Positions 1-8,186 of a stretch of 64,000 nt of DNA are shown here, in pieces. The stretch comes from Phormidium tanganyikae FI6-MK23. Its GTDB lineage: Bacteria; Cyanobacteriota; Cyanobacteriia; Leptolyngbyales; Leptolyngbyaceae. Position 1 is the first letter of the stretch. Each line of letters opens with the position of its first letter. The stretch is taken from positions 1 through 64,000 of the forward strand of contig JAHHHU010000018.1 of assembly GCA_019359175.1 (NCBI GenBank). Reading direction: 5' to 3'. The notes beneath the pieces are model-generated. The model saw only the letters and a list, made by a program, of their open reading frames with translations, did no database searches and was not told the DNA's origin. Made by a program: the position numbers and the translations under genes.

Positions 1-357
1 CTGCCATCCGGGAAACCAATCACCGATTGTTTGTAGGTCGTTTGCTTCTTCTTGCCAGAGTAGTATTGCTTCTGAAGTTCAGAGTCACCCGGACGTTGGC
101 GCACTTGCTCGGTGCTATCGACAATCAACTCCCACTCCGTCAGCATTTCTGTGACCACTGACCAAGCCGCCCCAAAGTCGCCCAGTTCTTCGGACAGACT
201 TGCAGGTAAGGCTTGACGCAAAAATGGCAACCAATACTGCACCACTGCATGAACTTGACTCGAACTCAGCTCAAACGTTAAGCCTAAAATTTCAAAGGTC
301 GGGTAGTGCCGCAGATATAGCGATCCTACTTGACTCGTGAAAAAACGCCATACAGTT
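1..357 (-). pseudogene. DDE transposase remnant (IS5-like, DDE_Tnp_4 type)
   Basis: Reading the minus strand from about 357 down to the window edge gives a transposase-like peptide containing YLRHYPTFEILGL, then VVQYWLPFLRQALPASL, then the DDE-core stretch VDSTEQVRQRPGD followed by YYSGKKKQTTYK. The D-x-T-E-Q-x-x-x-x-R-P-G-D and S-G-K-K-K signatures are typical of the IS5-like cyanobacterial transposases with a DDE_Tnp_4 domain. The reading frame is closed by a stop just upstream (near 365) and no start codon is evident, so the N-terminus is lost; the C-terminus lies outside the window. No terminal inverted repeat could be assigned. Identification of the family is firm; exact IS name is unknown. 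Confidence 0.75.
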
Positions 358-412
358 CAAGCTTAGGGAACTTAAACACCTGTTGATGAAGGACAAACTC
401 AAATAACCCATA

Positions 413-600
413 GGACGACAGGAAGCAAAACGTCAAGGTTTAAGAATTACTGGGATATTAGGCGTTCTACTCGCGGCTAAGAACCAAGGTCTGATCCTAG
501 AAGTTTGCCTAATCATGGATGCTTTAATTCAACAAGCGAATTTTCGGATCGGGTTACACTTTACAACAAAGTGTTGAATCTGGCAGGAGAAGCACCCTAG
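413..600 (+). pseudogene. DUF3368 (PIN-like toxin-type) remnant with frameshift
   Basis: The plus strand encodes a 5'-truncated fragment beginning around RQEAKRQGLRITGILGVLL and continuing AAKNQGLILE, ending DALIQQANFRIG. This matches the C-terminal half of DUF3368 proteins (PIN-fold, usually partnered with a UPF0175 antitoxin), which carry a GTLGVLLLAK-like motif. After FRIG the frame must shift (one base missing near 550) to recover TLYNKVLNLAGEAP and a stop at 598-600, which is the expected family C-terminus. The N-terminal half is missing and the transposase remnant lies directly upstream, so an insertion or deletion event probably destroyed the gene. No antitoxin gene is visible. Confidence 0.7.
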
Positions 601-848
601 TCATCTAGACCTCTGGGGTGCTGCAACCGTAGTGGAGTTTAGTCGTATTGACGACGTTCCGCCAACACTGCATAAGAGGCGCAGTAGCGGGATCGCAAGT
701 CACTCTAGAAGAGATCGCACAAAGCAGATGACGATCGCGCTAAATTTGCAGCATCGGAAATTACACTTGCGCCATTAGTGAGTTAAGTAGCTCGGTTCGT
801 TTGTCTGTGGCGGCATCGATTTGCTGTTCTAAGCGATTTAGAGGAACT

Positions 849-1514
849 TCAGCGACAAGCGCTTTCTTGAGGAAGCTGCGTATCAATCTCAATCTGATTA
901 AAGCCGACCTTTGTGAGAACTCCGGTTAGGAGAGCTTTCGCACTACTATTTGCCGCTTCTAAGATGCGTCCTTCACACGATTGCTGTTTGATCACCGCCA
1001 TTGCTTTGAGTTGAGCTTCTTCTTGAAGTTCAGGTGTGGATTTATCGGCAAACCAGTCGGTGTAGTCTGCCAGAATCGTTGAGTGTTCCACATCCAAGCC
1101 CAAGTCTCGAATGTAAGGGGCAGGGAGGACGATGTGAACTTTACGCCTGTCGGGGCTGATCGATTGCACTTGTAATTGCTTGAGGTTGATGCCTGCTTGA
1201 ACTTTGCTCACTCCTTCATACACAAAGTTCGTTTGCCCGATCTGCATCCCCAAAAACTCGTTTGTTTTTTCTAATTTCACCGTTGCTTTGGCATCCATTG
1301 TCACAGTCGCCAACTCATCGACATTTTGCAACCCAGCGAAGATAAGACTTTTGACTTCGACGGTGGAAGGGTGAGAATGAATCAAAAAGGGCGCACCGAA
1401 CAGCGTCAGCAGGAGGAGCGCGATCGTAGCGATCGTTTTCCATCCAAGCTTCTCAAGAAGTTGCTCGAGCGCGGTTTGAGCGCTTTGTTTCAGTAACGTG
1501 CCCCAAGTTAGCAT
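849..1514 (-). CDS. DUF4230 family membrane-anchored protein
   Basis: The product is about 221 aa when started at the ATG at 1514, which has an AGGAGA Shine-Dalgarno a few bases upstream; the frame is open further but the extra N-terminal residues look like leader. An N-terminal hydrophobic segment (IATIALLLLTLFGAPFLI, about residues 24-41) is followed by a soluble domain with the DUF4230 pattern: an early region on VDELATVTMDAKATVKLEKT, a central LPAPYIRDLGLD and a C-terminal segment of repeated alanines ending LTKVGFNQIEI. Members are of unknown function and predicted to sit on the outer face of the plasma membrane. It is probably complete. The 250 bp downstream contain no convincing gene. 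Confidence 0.75.
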   Translation of the reverse strand: MLTWGTLLKQSAQTALEQLLEKLGWKTIATIALLLLTLFGAPFLIHSHPSTVEVKSLIFAGLQNVDELATVTMDAKATVKLEKTNEFLGMQIGQTNFVYEGVSKVQAGINLKQLQVQSISPDRRKVHIVLPAPYIRDLGLDVEHSTILADYTDWFADKSTPELQEEAQLKAMAVIKQQSCEGRILEAANSSAKALLTGVLTKVGFNQIEIDTQLPQESACR

Positions 1515-1629
1515 GACCGTTCTCCTGTGACTGGAATCTCTTCGATTGTATTGGAATGGTTCAGGAAGACGATCGACTGGAATGCCGTTTTTTAATTTAT
1601 ACACACTTCAATCTTGATCAAACCCACCT

Positions 1630-1995
1630 TCAATCGAGCCACCAAGCATTGATTTGAGAAGCAACCTGAATCGTAGTGGATTGCTCTGCAACCACAGTGA
1701 ATGTCGCGACACCCACTAAAAGAACTGTACTGCGCGACCAGCATCCTGGCTCTACTTCTGCCATGACGGTATCTCCCGGCAAAAAGCCGCCTCGTGCTTG
1801 AAACTCATAGTCTCGAATAATGCGATCGTGCCGCAGTGCCTCTTCCTCATCTGAAACTTGTTGGTAGAAATCTGCGAGTTCGGAATAATGATCCGTAATC
1901 CAGTCGTCGTATTCTGCGTCGTCCCATTCTTCGCGATCGTCTTCCGTTTCTTCGTTACACAGGTGGATATCTACATTGCAAGCACTGTAAGTCAT
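1630..1995 (-). CDS. Acidic hypothetical protein, 121 aa
   Basis: I do not recognise this protein. The first 60 residues are strongly acidic (EETEDDREEWDDAEYDDW), predicted helical, and contain tyrosine-rich stretches; the C-terminal half (from about residue 70, GGFLPGDTVMAEVEPG, to the end INAWWLD) looks like a small beta-rich domain. There is no signal peptide or membrane segment. It lies on the same strand as the upstream modB gene, with a 64-bp gap to the modB stop, and 115 bp before the DUF4230 start. The ATG at 1995 lacks a strong ribosome-binding site, so the start is uncertain. It could be a cyanobacterial orphan; nothing in its neighbours indicates a role. Confidence 0.6.
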   Translation of the reverse strand: MTYSACNVDIHLCNEETEDDREEWDDAEYDDWITDHYSELADFYQQVSDEEEALRHDRIIRDYEFQARGGFLPGDTVMAEVEPGCWSRSTVLLVGVATFTVVAEQSTTIQVASQINAWWLD

Positions 1996-2059
1996 GGTGT
2001 GCTAGCCTCCCATGATCTATTAGATTATTTGTACTACTCTACAAGAAAACAGATTTTTG

Positions 2060-2722
2060 TCAAGATAAGCTTTGATGAGATCGTTTCTGTCGCTCTAATC
2101 GACGCGCCCAGAGCAATAAACAGAACGTCCATAAAGTCATGACTGCAACCATTTGATGCGCTCGATCGTACTCTTGATTTTGCACTGCATCATAAATCGC
2201 TAAAGGTAAGGTTTGTGTCTGTCCTGGAATATTTGCCGCCACCATCAACGTCGCACCAAACTCTCCCATTGCTCTCGCGACCGATAGGATAAAGCCTGCT
2301 AAAATCCCAGACTTTGCCATGGGTAACGTGATCCGACGCAAGACTTCTAACTCTGACGATCCCAATGTTCGAGCAGCGGCTTCTAGTTCAGGATGCACGG
2401 CAGAGATCGCTGATCGAGACGATTCAATCATCAACGGCAAGGCTACTACCGCAGACGCGATCGCTGCCGCTTGCCAAGTAAACAAGATATCAATCCCGAA
2501 CCAGTCGCGAATCAGACTACCTCGCCCCAATCCAATCAGCAGATAGAATCCAACCACACTCGGCGGCAACACTAAAGGCAAATTTAGCACTGTCGAAACA
2601 ATAACCTCACCAGGGAATCGAGTCCGCGCTAGAACGATCGCAGTTCCAAGCCCGACCCCAAATAGAATAATTGTTGCAACGATCGTGACTTGTAGGGAGA
2701 GAAAGTAAGGTGATAGATTCAT
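2060..2722 (-). CDS. modB: Molybdate ABC transporter permease ModB
   Basis: This 220-aa inner-membrane permease has the ModB/CysW architecture with about five to six membrane segments. The family signature for docking the ATPase, the EAA loop, is visible as ELEAAARTLGSSELEVLRRI-like sequence (about residues 112-131), followed by SGILAGFILSVARAMGEFGATLM, which is characteristic of ModB rather than sulfate permeases. Its ATG overlaps the stop of modA (ATGA), so the two are translationally coupled. In many cyanobacteria modB is fused to the ATPase modC; here the protein ends after the last membrane helix and no modC is present in the window, so the ATPase must be elsewhere. Confidence 0.92.
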   Translation of the reverse strand: MNLSPYFLSLQVTIVATIILFGVGLGTAIVLARTRFPGEVIVSTVLNLPLVLPPSVVGFYLLIGLGRGSLIRDWFGIDILFTWQAAAIASAVVALPLMIESSRSAISAVHPELEAAARTLGSSELEVLRRITLPMAKSGILAGFILSVARAMGEFGATLMVAANIPGQTQTLPLAIYDAVQNQEYDRAHQMVAVMTLWTFCLLLWARRLERQKRSHQSLS

Positions 2723-3516
2723 TCTTTTGCGACGGATTCACCGGGTAGAACGAAGCCATATTTTTGCATTGTCGGTCTACCTTTTTGACTATTGATAAAA
2801 TCAGCGAAAAGCTTGCCTTGTTCTGGATGTTTTGCGCTCTTCGGCACTGCCATCATTTGATCGAGAGGTTGGTGCAGATTTTCAGCGACGAGTTGCCATT
2901 TTCCAGGCTTTTTTACACTTAATGATAGAGCTGTCAGCGCAACATCTACATTTCCCGTTTCTGCATACTGCTGGGCTTGCCGAATGTTCTCTGCAAAGAC
3001 CAACTTGGGTTGAACTGCTTGCCAAATTCCAAGCGACTCTAATGCTTGTTTGGCAGCTACTCCATAGGGCGCTCGATCGAGACTCGCGATCGCAATTCGT
3101 TTGACCTCTGATCGGGTGAGATCTTTCAAGTCCTTTATTGTTAATGGACTATCCTGCTTTGTCCAGATCACAAGCCGACCTCGACCATAGAGTTTTTTGG
3201 TGTTCGATTGAATCAATGCTTTTTGATCTAATGCTTCAATCTGTTGGCGATCGGCAGCGACAAACAAATCTGGTGAAGCTCCTCGTTCAATTTGTTGAGC
3301 GAGTTGCCCGGTCGAGCCGAAGCTAAAAGTGATTTTGTTGCCTGTCTCTTGCTCCCACTGCTTGCCAAGTTCCTGAAAAGCATCATTCAAGCTAGAGGCT
3401 GCTGAAACCGTAATTGTAGTAGAACTAACAATCTGATTCGTAGGTTGGCATCCTGCTACGATCGAAACAACGATCGAGAACCAAACCGCAAGCGTGAAAA
3501 AGCGTTTTCTGTTCAT
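2719..3516 (-). CDS. modA: Molybdate-binding lipoprotein ModA
   Basis: This is a periplasmic solute-binding protein (265 aa from the ATG at 3516) of the ModA family. The chosen start gives a typical lipoprotein signal, MNRKRFF then a hydrophobic stretch ending SIVAGC, with the lipobox cysteine at residue 23. The longer open frame upstream (to 3684) overlaps another coding frame on the same strand and is unlikely to be translated here. Family motifs include AASLNDAFQELG, FSFGSTGQLAQQIERGA and ADLFVAADRQQ-like sequence for oxyanion binding, and a C-terminal domain ending YGFVLPGE. It precedes and overlaps modB by 4 bp, forming a modAB operon for molybdate uptake. Confidence 0.92.
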   Translation of the reverse strand: MNRKRFFTLAVWFSIVVSIVAGCQPTNQIVSSTTITVSAASSLNDAFQELGKQWEQETGNKITFSFGSTGQLAQQIERGASPDLFVAADRQQIEALDQKALIQSNTKKLYGRGRLVIWTKQDSPLTIKDLKDLTRSEVKRIAIASLDRAPYGVAAKQALESLGIWQAVQPKLVFAENIRQAQQYAETGNVDVALTALSLSVKKPGKWQLVAENLHQPLDQMMAVPKSAKHPEQGKLFADFINSQKGRPTMQKYGFVLPGESVAKE

Positions 3517-3529
3517 AACAAATAGACAC

Positions 3530-3790
3530 TCACAGAATTTTTTCTGGTAAAAGCTGCCCGTTGGCTCGTTCATACTCATCTTCAAGCAGCCATTCTTGCG
3601 CCGCTTCATAAGTTGAGTGAACGACGATGAGTTTATATTCGAGTGCAGGATCGAAGATTCGACAAGTTCCATCTCGATCGCCACCCAGCATTAGAGCTTT
3701 TGGTGGGAAAATGATTGGATCAACCCAAAGCTCTAAAAACTTCCAGTTCTTAGCTTGTTCTATAAGGGCTAATTTGTGAGATGGTATCTC
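3530..3790 (-). CDS. Small ORF without a canonical start, in frame behind the PRK-like gene
   Basis: This 86-codon open frame begins immediately after the TAA stop of the PRK-like gene, in the same frame, and ends with TGA at 3530-3532, only 14 bp before the modA start. The peptide looks like real protein: EQAKNWKFLELWVDPIIF, GGDRDGTCRIFDPALEYKL, HSTYEAAQEWLLEDEYE. It has no ATG, GTG or TTG before an internal ATG at 3691, which would leave only 53 aa and cut off the well-formed WVDP region. Possibilities are translation from a rare start codon, readthrough of the PRK-like stop, or a gene whose 5' end has decayed. I do not know a function. Coordinates given are those of the whole open frame. 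Confidence 0.45.
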   Translation of the reverse strand, partial: EIPSHKLALIEQAKNWKFLELWVDPIIFPPKALMLGGDRDGTCRIFDPALEYKLIVVHSTYEAAQEWLLEDEYERANGQLLPEKIL

Positions 3791-4723
3791 TTAAAGCGCT
3801 CTTGTCGCTTTTATCATGTGATACACAATCAACAACTGCGTCATTGCCAGCGGATGACTTTGAATCATCTCACCTGTCGTTCCCGACACCCTTCCTAAAT
3901 CCGTTTCGCCTGTCGGATTACAGACATTTGATAATGCTGGAAGCTCATCGCAGATAAATCGCTCTAAATGAATCACCTGATCCTTTGTCGCGTGTCCATC
4001 AATTTCCAACACATCGACGGGCTTTCCCATATCTCGATCGAGTCCCAACCGAATTGCCGATCTCGTCGGTGCATCATCTCCCACCACGCTCGTTAACTCT
4101 GGATGCGGAATTGTCGGACGTAGCACCAGTTTTACATTTAAATGACCATTTGCAGCCGGGGAAGGCTCTGGCGGGCAAAAGCTCACTACCATATCCGCCC
4201 ACGATCGCTGAGGGCGAATAAATTCCGCAGAGTCCGGTTCACGCTTCCGCATTTCTTCTAAAACTTGCTTCTCAGTGTAGCCGCGCTTCTGCGTATCCCG
4301 CTTTACTTTCCACTGCGAGCGCAAAGATTCAGGCGGCGCAAGATATACCTTCACGTCATAACAATCCCGCGCAGCACGAGTCGAATAACCAAGCAAGCCT
4401 TCGATAATAATGAAGCGATTCGGCTTGATGTAGGTGGGCGCTTCAAACGTTCCAGATTTATGGCTGTAATTTGGTTTGAGAATGGGTTGTCCCGATTGCA
4501 ACAGCGATAAATGCTGCTGCATAATGTCCAAATGGTTGCAGTCTGGGTGCAGTGCCGTAATGCCAATACGACCGCGATCGATGCGATCGTATTTATGATA
4601 GTCGTCGGTGCAAATGATCGTCACGTTCTCTTCACCTAAAACCTGAGCAATGCCTCGTGTCAGTGTGGTCTTTCCAGCCGCGCTATCTCCAACAATGCCA
4701 AGAAGGATCGGGCGTTGTGACAT
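3791..4723 (-). CDS. Phosphoribulokinase-like P-loop kinase
   Basis: The 310-aa product belongs to the phosphoribulokinase/uridine kinase family. A Walker A motif, GDSAAGKTT, is at residues 12-20, followed by the family motifs CTDDYHKYDR, a LHPDCNHLD region and the Walker B-like stretch FIIIEGLLGY near residue 105, and RPQRSWADMVV, corresponding to the conserved substrate region. It differs clearly from the canonical Calvin-cycle PRK of cyanobacteria (which carries paired regulatory cysteines near the P-loop); only one cysteine (ICTDD) is near the N-terminus. It may therefore be the second, divergent PRK-like protein found in many cyanobacteria, whose substrate I cannot state. It is monocistronic or leads into the start-less ORF behind it. 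Confidence 0.8.
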   Translation of the reverse strand: MSQRPILLGIVGDSAAGKTTLTRGIAQVLGEENVTIICTDDYHKYDRIDRGRIGITALHPDCNHLDIMQQHLSLLQSGQPILKPNYSHKSGTFEAPTYIKPNRFIIIEGLLGYSTRAARDCYDVKVYLAPPESLRSQWKVKRDTQKRGYTEKQVLEEMRKREPDSAEFIRPQRSWADMVVSFCPPEPSPAANGHLNVKLVLRPTIPHPELTSVVGDDAPTRSAIRLGLDRDMGKPVDVLEIDGHATKDQVIHLERFICDELPALSNVCNPTGETDLGRVSGTTGEMIQSHPLAMTQLLIVYHMIKATRAL

Positions 4724-4996
4724 AATTGCTCCTGCAACTCTTTAGAGTGGTATCAATTCTAGAGAGATTATGAGCGTTCAATCAATCTAATTTTGTTCAA
4801 GAATCATTACGATCCGCATGATCGTCTTCACAATCACTCATACCGTATACGCAATAGCGCCTCTGGGCAACCATTGATTAGACTCTATCGCATACCGTTA
4901 AGATGTATTTCATAACTTCGTCGCGCATTTAGTATCCTGAAGGCTGCGACCCCCTTCAATTTGTCAAGTCCACGCAGTCCCACCCCTCTACACCCT

Positions 4997-5734
4997 ATGA
5001 AATTTTCTGTCTTTCACACGCCCGAACTCACGCCGATACAAAACGCTGCTGATTGTGCGATCGCGATTGATGTTTTACGGGCAACGAGTACGATCGTGAC
5101 CGCGCTTTCGGCAGGCGCAGATGCGGTTCATGTGTTTAGTGACATGGAAAAGCTGGTTCACGAAAGTGAGTCAGTCTTACCCGAAAAGCGCCTCAGAGCA
5201 GGAGAACGCGGCGGCAGTAAAGTGGCAGGTTGTGATCTCGGTAATTCACCGCTTGATTGCACACCCGAACTGATGGGCGGAAAGCAATTATTTATCAGCA
5301 CGACGAACGGAACGCGGGCACTGCAAAAAATTCAGGCTTCTCCGAGCGTGTTAGCAGCGGCATTGATCAACCGTCATGCTGTGGTGGACTATTTGGTTGA
5401 GCATCAACCGGAAGCAGTTTGGATCGTGGGTGCGGGTTGGGAAGGCTCGTTTGCGCTAGAAGATACGGTCTGCGCGGGCGCGATCGTACAAAGTGTTGCA
5501 GATCGATTGGGGTGTTCGCTTGAAGAATTAGTGGGCAATGATGAAACGGTGGGCGCGGTTGCACTGTATCAACGGTGGCAGGATGATTTACTCGGTTTGC
5601 TGCATCACGCGAGTCACGGGAAGCGATTGCTGCGATTGCACTGTCTGGAAGATTTGAAATACTGCTCAACATTAGATACTTTGAATGTTCTGCCAATTCA
5701 GTCTGAGATTGGAACTTTGGTAAAACACGCTTAG
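4997..5734 (+). CDS. comB: 2-phosphosulfolactate phosphatase family protein (ComB)
   Basis: This 245-aa protein matches the ComB family, magnesium-dependent phosphatases that in methanogens convert 2-phosphosulfolactate to sulfolactate for coenzyme M synthesis. Conserved stretches are [33 protein letters not shown] and STTNGTRAL, which match the family active-site regions, and [17 protein letters not shown] near the C-terminus. The ATG at 4997 starts directly on the conserved [10 protein letters not shown]; an upstream in-frame TTG at 4961 would add 12 non-conserved residues. Coenzyme M is not expected in cyanobacteria, so the physiological substrate is unknown although the family is widespread there. 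It is separated from hflX by a palindromic repeat and a bidirectional terminator. Confidence 0.88.
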   Translation: MKFSVFHTPELTPIQNAADCAIAIDVLRATSTIVTALSAGADAVHVFSDMEKLVHESESVLPEKRLRAGERGGSKVAGCDLGNSPLDCTPELMGGKQLFISTTNGTRALQKIQASPSVLAAALINRHAVVDYLVEHQPEAVWIVGAGWEGSFALEDTVCAGAIVQSVADRLGCSLEELVGNDETVGAVALYQRWQDDLLGLLHHASHGKRLLRLHCLEDLKYCSTLDTLNVLPIQSEIGTLVKHA

Positions 5735-5764
5735 GAAAATAAATTAGTGAACGCTGAGATCTTC

Positions 5765-5861
5765 GCCCTCATCCCCTAGCCCCTTCTCCCATTTTGGGAG
5801 AAGGGGAACCGGATTTCGTCTTGCTCCCTCTCCCAAAATGAGAGAGGGTTGGGGTGAGGGC
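5765..5861. repeat. Palindromic repeat (GCCCTCA...TGAGGGC family)
   Basis: The 97-bp element is bounded by GCCCTCATCCC and GGGGTGAGGGC and has internal hairpin arms CCCCTTCTCCCATTTTGGGA / GAAGGGG and CCCTCTCCCAAAATGAGAG. It folds into one long cruciform. Such elements (non-coding, probably REP/MITE-type) are scattered through many cyanobacterial genomes. It sits between comB and the terminator shared with hflX. Confidence 0.8.
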
Positions 5862-5919
5862 AAGACAACCCCGCAATGATGGAAGTGATTGAATTCGCGA
5901 TCGTTAAAATCAATCGTGC

Positions 5920-5947
5920 AAAAAAGCCCTCGATCGAGGGCTTTTTT
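5920..5947. terminator. Bidirectional rho-independent terminator
   Basis: A perfect palindrome, AAAAAAGCCCTCGATCG followed by AGGGCTTTTTT, gives a GC-rich stem flanked by A and T runs on both sides. It lies between the converging comB and hflX genes and can end both transcripts. Confidence 0.85.
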
Positions 5948-5959
5948 GCGTTTAAATTT

Positions 5960-7615
5960 CTAATTTGTCATGGCGTAACGAATCAGGTGACACAAGCGCT
6001 GTCGGAGCGTTTCCAGTCCTAAGCGTTCGTGTGCTGAAATAAATGCCGCTTGTGGAAATTCTTCACGCGCAATCGCGAGTTGTTCGGCATCGACTTGATC
6101 GATTTTGTTAAACGCCAACAGTGCAGGGCCGGGAGTAATCGGCATTTCGGACAGGATTTGCATCACTGCTCGAATCTGAGTTTGCCAAGCAGGATGCGAT
6201 AAATCTACGACGTGCAATAGTGCATCCGCTTCGGTCACTTCCTCTAAAGTTGCTCGAAACGCATCCATTAACGACGGCGGTAACTCATGTATAAATCCGA
6301 CGGTATCAGTTAGTAGAATCTGTGTGCTGCCGAGCGTTTCTGAATCTGTTACGGTTAAGCGTCGAGTCGTTGGATCGAGTGTTGCGAACAGTTGATCAGC
6401 CGTATAAACTTCGGCATTCGTTAAAGCATTTAGTAGCGTTGATTTACCTGCATTGGTATAACCGACTACTGCGATCGAGGGAACTTCTTCATGTTGTCTT
6501 CGCTGTCTCAGTCGGGCGCGATGTGCCTGAAGCTGATTGACTTCTTGCTGGAGTCGAGTAATTCGACGCTGAATCGATCGACGTTCGGTTTCAAGCTTAG
6601 TTTCTCCAGGGCCTCGTGTCCCAATCCCGCCACCGAGTCGAGACATTGCTTGTCCGCGTCCTGTCAGTCTTGGCAGCATATATTCAAGCTGAGCCAGTTC
6701 GACTTGGAGTTTTCCAGCTCCAGACTGAGCGCGTTGAGCAAAAATATCAAGAATCACTTCAGTACGATCGACAATTCGCAGCCCAATTTGCGTTTCTAAA
6801 TTGCGGATTTGAGCAGGGGAAAGATCGCGATCGAACACAATTAGATTTGCCCCGATCGTTTGAGCTGCTAAGGTAATTTCCTGAATTTTTCCTTCTCCCA
6901 CAACCGTTTGAGGATGAGGACGAGGGCGTTTTTGCGTCATGGTTTCTAGCACTTCGCCGCCTGCGGTTTCCACCAGTCGCGCCAGTTCTTCTAAACCTGT
7001 TTTGAAAATTTGCGTCGATCGACTATCCGTTTGCAATCCCACAATCAGCACTTGATCATGATCTCGATCGACTTGCTGCGCGACATACTCCCGCCGAAAC
7101 TCTTCTTCGAGTCCCTCGACCAGTGAGAGAAAGTCCTGCTCCGCCACAGTGTCCAAACTCAGCGGCGGTGAAATTGTCCAATTTGCCTCTGGATGCGGAA
7201 CTAAATGCGCCAGATAAACACCTCTCACATATCCCGTCGCGCCGCCGCCTCTACGCTCAAATCCACCCCCGGTTAGCGTCAATGCTACAAACGCATCTAA
7301 TCGCTGAAGCGCCATGACCGTCAGCATCGATTCTCCGGGCGGATCTTGCTTCAGTTGCGTTGCAATACAGCGAATCCCACAGAGCCGCTCTGCCCCATAA
7401 CGTGGAAGTTCTAGCATCGGAATTTGAGTTTGTCGCAGCGTTCCCACGCCGACTCGAATCACTTGACCTCGACGATTGACGTAGGTACAGACAGGCTGAC
7501 TGATTTCTGAGCTAATTGCGGCGATCCGTTGAGCAAACTCGGCGGTAGTGATGCGATCTCCGGGTAAGCGTTGATGATACAACCGCTGTAGCTGTTTAAG
7601 TTGGCTTGTTTTCAA
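5960..7615 (-). CDS. hflX: GTPase HflX
   Basis: HflX (551 aa) is a ribosome-associated GTPase that can split stalled or heat-damaged ribosomes. The N-terminal 190 residues are a cyanobacterial-type extension; the HflX N-domain follows (EELARLVETAGGEVL, then PHPQTVVGEGKIQEI), with the glycine-rich linker GRGQAMSRLGGGIGTRGPGE and a coiled-coil segment. The G domain contains G1 GYTNAGKST, the switch region ATLDPTTR, G3 DTVGF and G4 NKID. The protein is longer than E. coli HflX (426 aa) because of the N-terminal extension, which is usual in cyanobacteria. It is transcribed towards comB and ends at the shared terminator. Confidence 0.95.
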   Translation of the reverse strand: MKTSQLKQLQRLYHQRLPGDRITTAEFAQRIAAISSEISQPVCTYVNRRGQVIRVGVGTLRQTQIPMLELPRYGAERLCGIRCIATQLKQDPPGESMLTVMALQRLDAFVALTLTGGGFERRGGGATGYVRGVYLAHLVPHPEANWTISPPLSLDTVAEQDFLSLVEGLEEEFRREYVAQQVDRDHDQVLIVGLQTDSRSTQIFKTGLEELARLVETAGGEVLETMTQKRPRPHPQTVVGEGKIQEITLAAQTIGANLIVFDRDLSPAQIRNLETQIGLRIVDRTEVILDIFAQRAQSGAGKLQVELAQLEYMLPRLTGRGQAMSRLGGGIGTRGPGETKLETERRSIQRRITRLQQEVNQLQAHRARLRQRRQHEEVPSIAVVGYTNAGKSTLLNALTNAEVYTADQLFATLDPTTRRLTVTDSETLGSTQILLTDTVGFIHELPPSLMDAFRATLEEVTEADALLHVVDLSHPAWQTQIRAVMQILSEMPITPGPALLAFNKIDQVDAEQLAIAREEFPQAAFISAHERLGLETLRQRLCHLIRYAMTN

Positions 7616-7814
7616 GCCGTTGAGGTTTCCGTAGACGGTTTCGATAACTCACTTTGCCAAACGCGACTGTCTTTATCTTAGATCGCGGGCGCAGATTAGA
7701 GATCCAAGGATTGTTACGCGATCGCGAATCACATTACCGAAAGAGTTTGGCGCTTAAAAACTAGGGTTCGGTTATCACGACAAATGAGTAATTTGCTAAT
7801 TGTGGCAAGTTTCT

Positions 7815-7832
7815 GTTACATTAATTTACATA
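7815..7832 (+). promoter_or_regulatory. HLR1-like box (RpaB binding motif)
   Basis: The sequence GTTACATTAATTTACATA is a full match to the HLR1 consensus, two (G/T)TTACA(T/A)(T/A) half-sites separated by two bases. A further GTTACA lies at 7845-7850. HLR1 is known to be bound by the response regulator RpaB in promoters of high-light-regulated and photosystem genes. The box ends 28 bp before the ATG of the psb35-like gene, which is very close for an upstream promoter element, so it may act as a repressor site in low light. Confidence 0.7.
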
Positions 7833-7860
7833 AGGAAACAGAACGTTACAGGAGCCGCAG

Positions 7861-8094
7861 ATGTTTATTCTCATCAGTTTATTGGTTGTGGGTTGGGTCG
7901 CGGTTGCTCTGTTGGGTTCGTTGACTTACTTTTTGGGAGAACAATCCAAGCCGATTCATGCTCGCAATTGGCGATCGGAGTCGTTTGAAAAGCTTTCAGA
8001 ATCGATCACCGGAAACTCGATCGACTACGGTTCTCGCGTTCCTGCATTTGTTGTGGCAGATGCCTATACAAGCTCAACTCTGCCGAATGCTTAA
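7861..8094 (+). CDS. psb35: Small membrane protein, Psb35-like (PSII assembly)
   Basis: The 77-aa product starts with one transmembrane helix (ISLLVVGWVAVALLGSLTYF, about residues 4-23) followed by a soluble tail with GEQSKPIHARNWRSESF, then SITGNSIDYGSRVPAF and a short C-terminus ending SSTLPNA. This layout agrees with what I recall of Psb35 (Ssl2148 in Synechocystis), a thylakoid protein reported to stabilise the CP47 assembly module and its high-light-inducible proteins; I am working from memory of that family and did not align it. The start has a CAGGAG ribosome-binding site 7 bp upstream. The HLR1 box upstream fits a light-regulated photosynthesis gene. It is followed by a strong terminator and is monocistronic. 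Confidence 0.6.
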   Translation: MFILISLLVVGWVAVALLGSLTYFLGEQSKPIHARNWRSESFEKLSESITGNSIDYGSRVPAFVVADAYTSSTLPNA

Positions 8095-8130
8095 CGCTTA
8101 ATTGTCTATGACTACTCTCTTCTAAGTTCT

Positions 8131-8159
8131 CCCTTTGCTGTTGCGGCAAAGGGTTTTTT
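8131..8159 (+). terminator. Terminator of the psb35-like gene
   Basis: Stem CCCTTTGC / GCAAAGGG with a short loop is followed directly by TTTTTT, 37 bp after the stop codon. Confidence 0.85.
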
Positions 8160-8186
8160 GTTGCAAGTTCTCTCCCAGGTTGGGAG

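Noticed and set aside
601-848. Minus-strand open stretch LVAEVPLNRLEQQIDAATDKR ending at 762, as a possible gene
   Set aside because: It has no start codon of its own, overlaps the 3' end of the DUF4230 gene in another frame and has no recognisable family.
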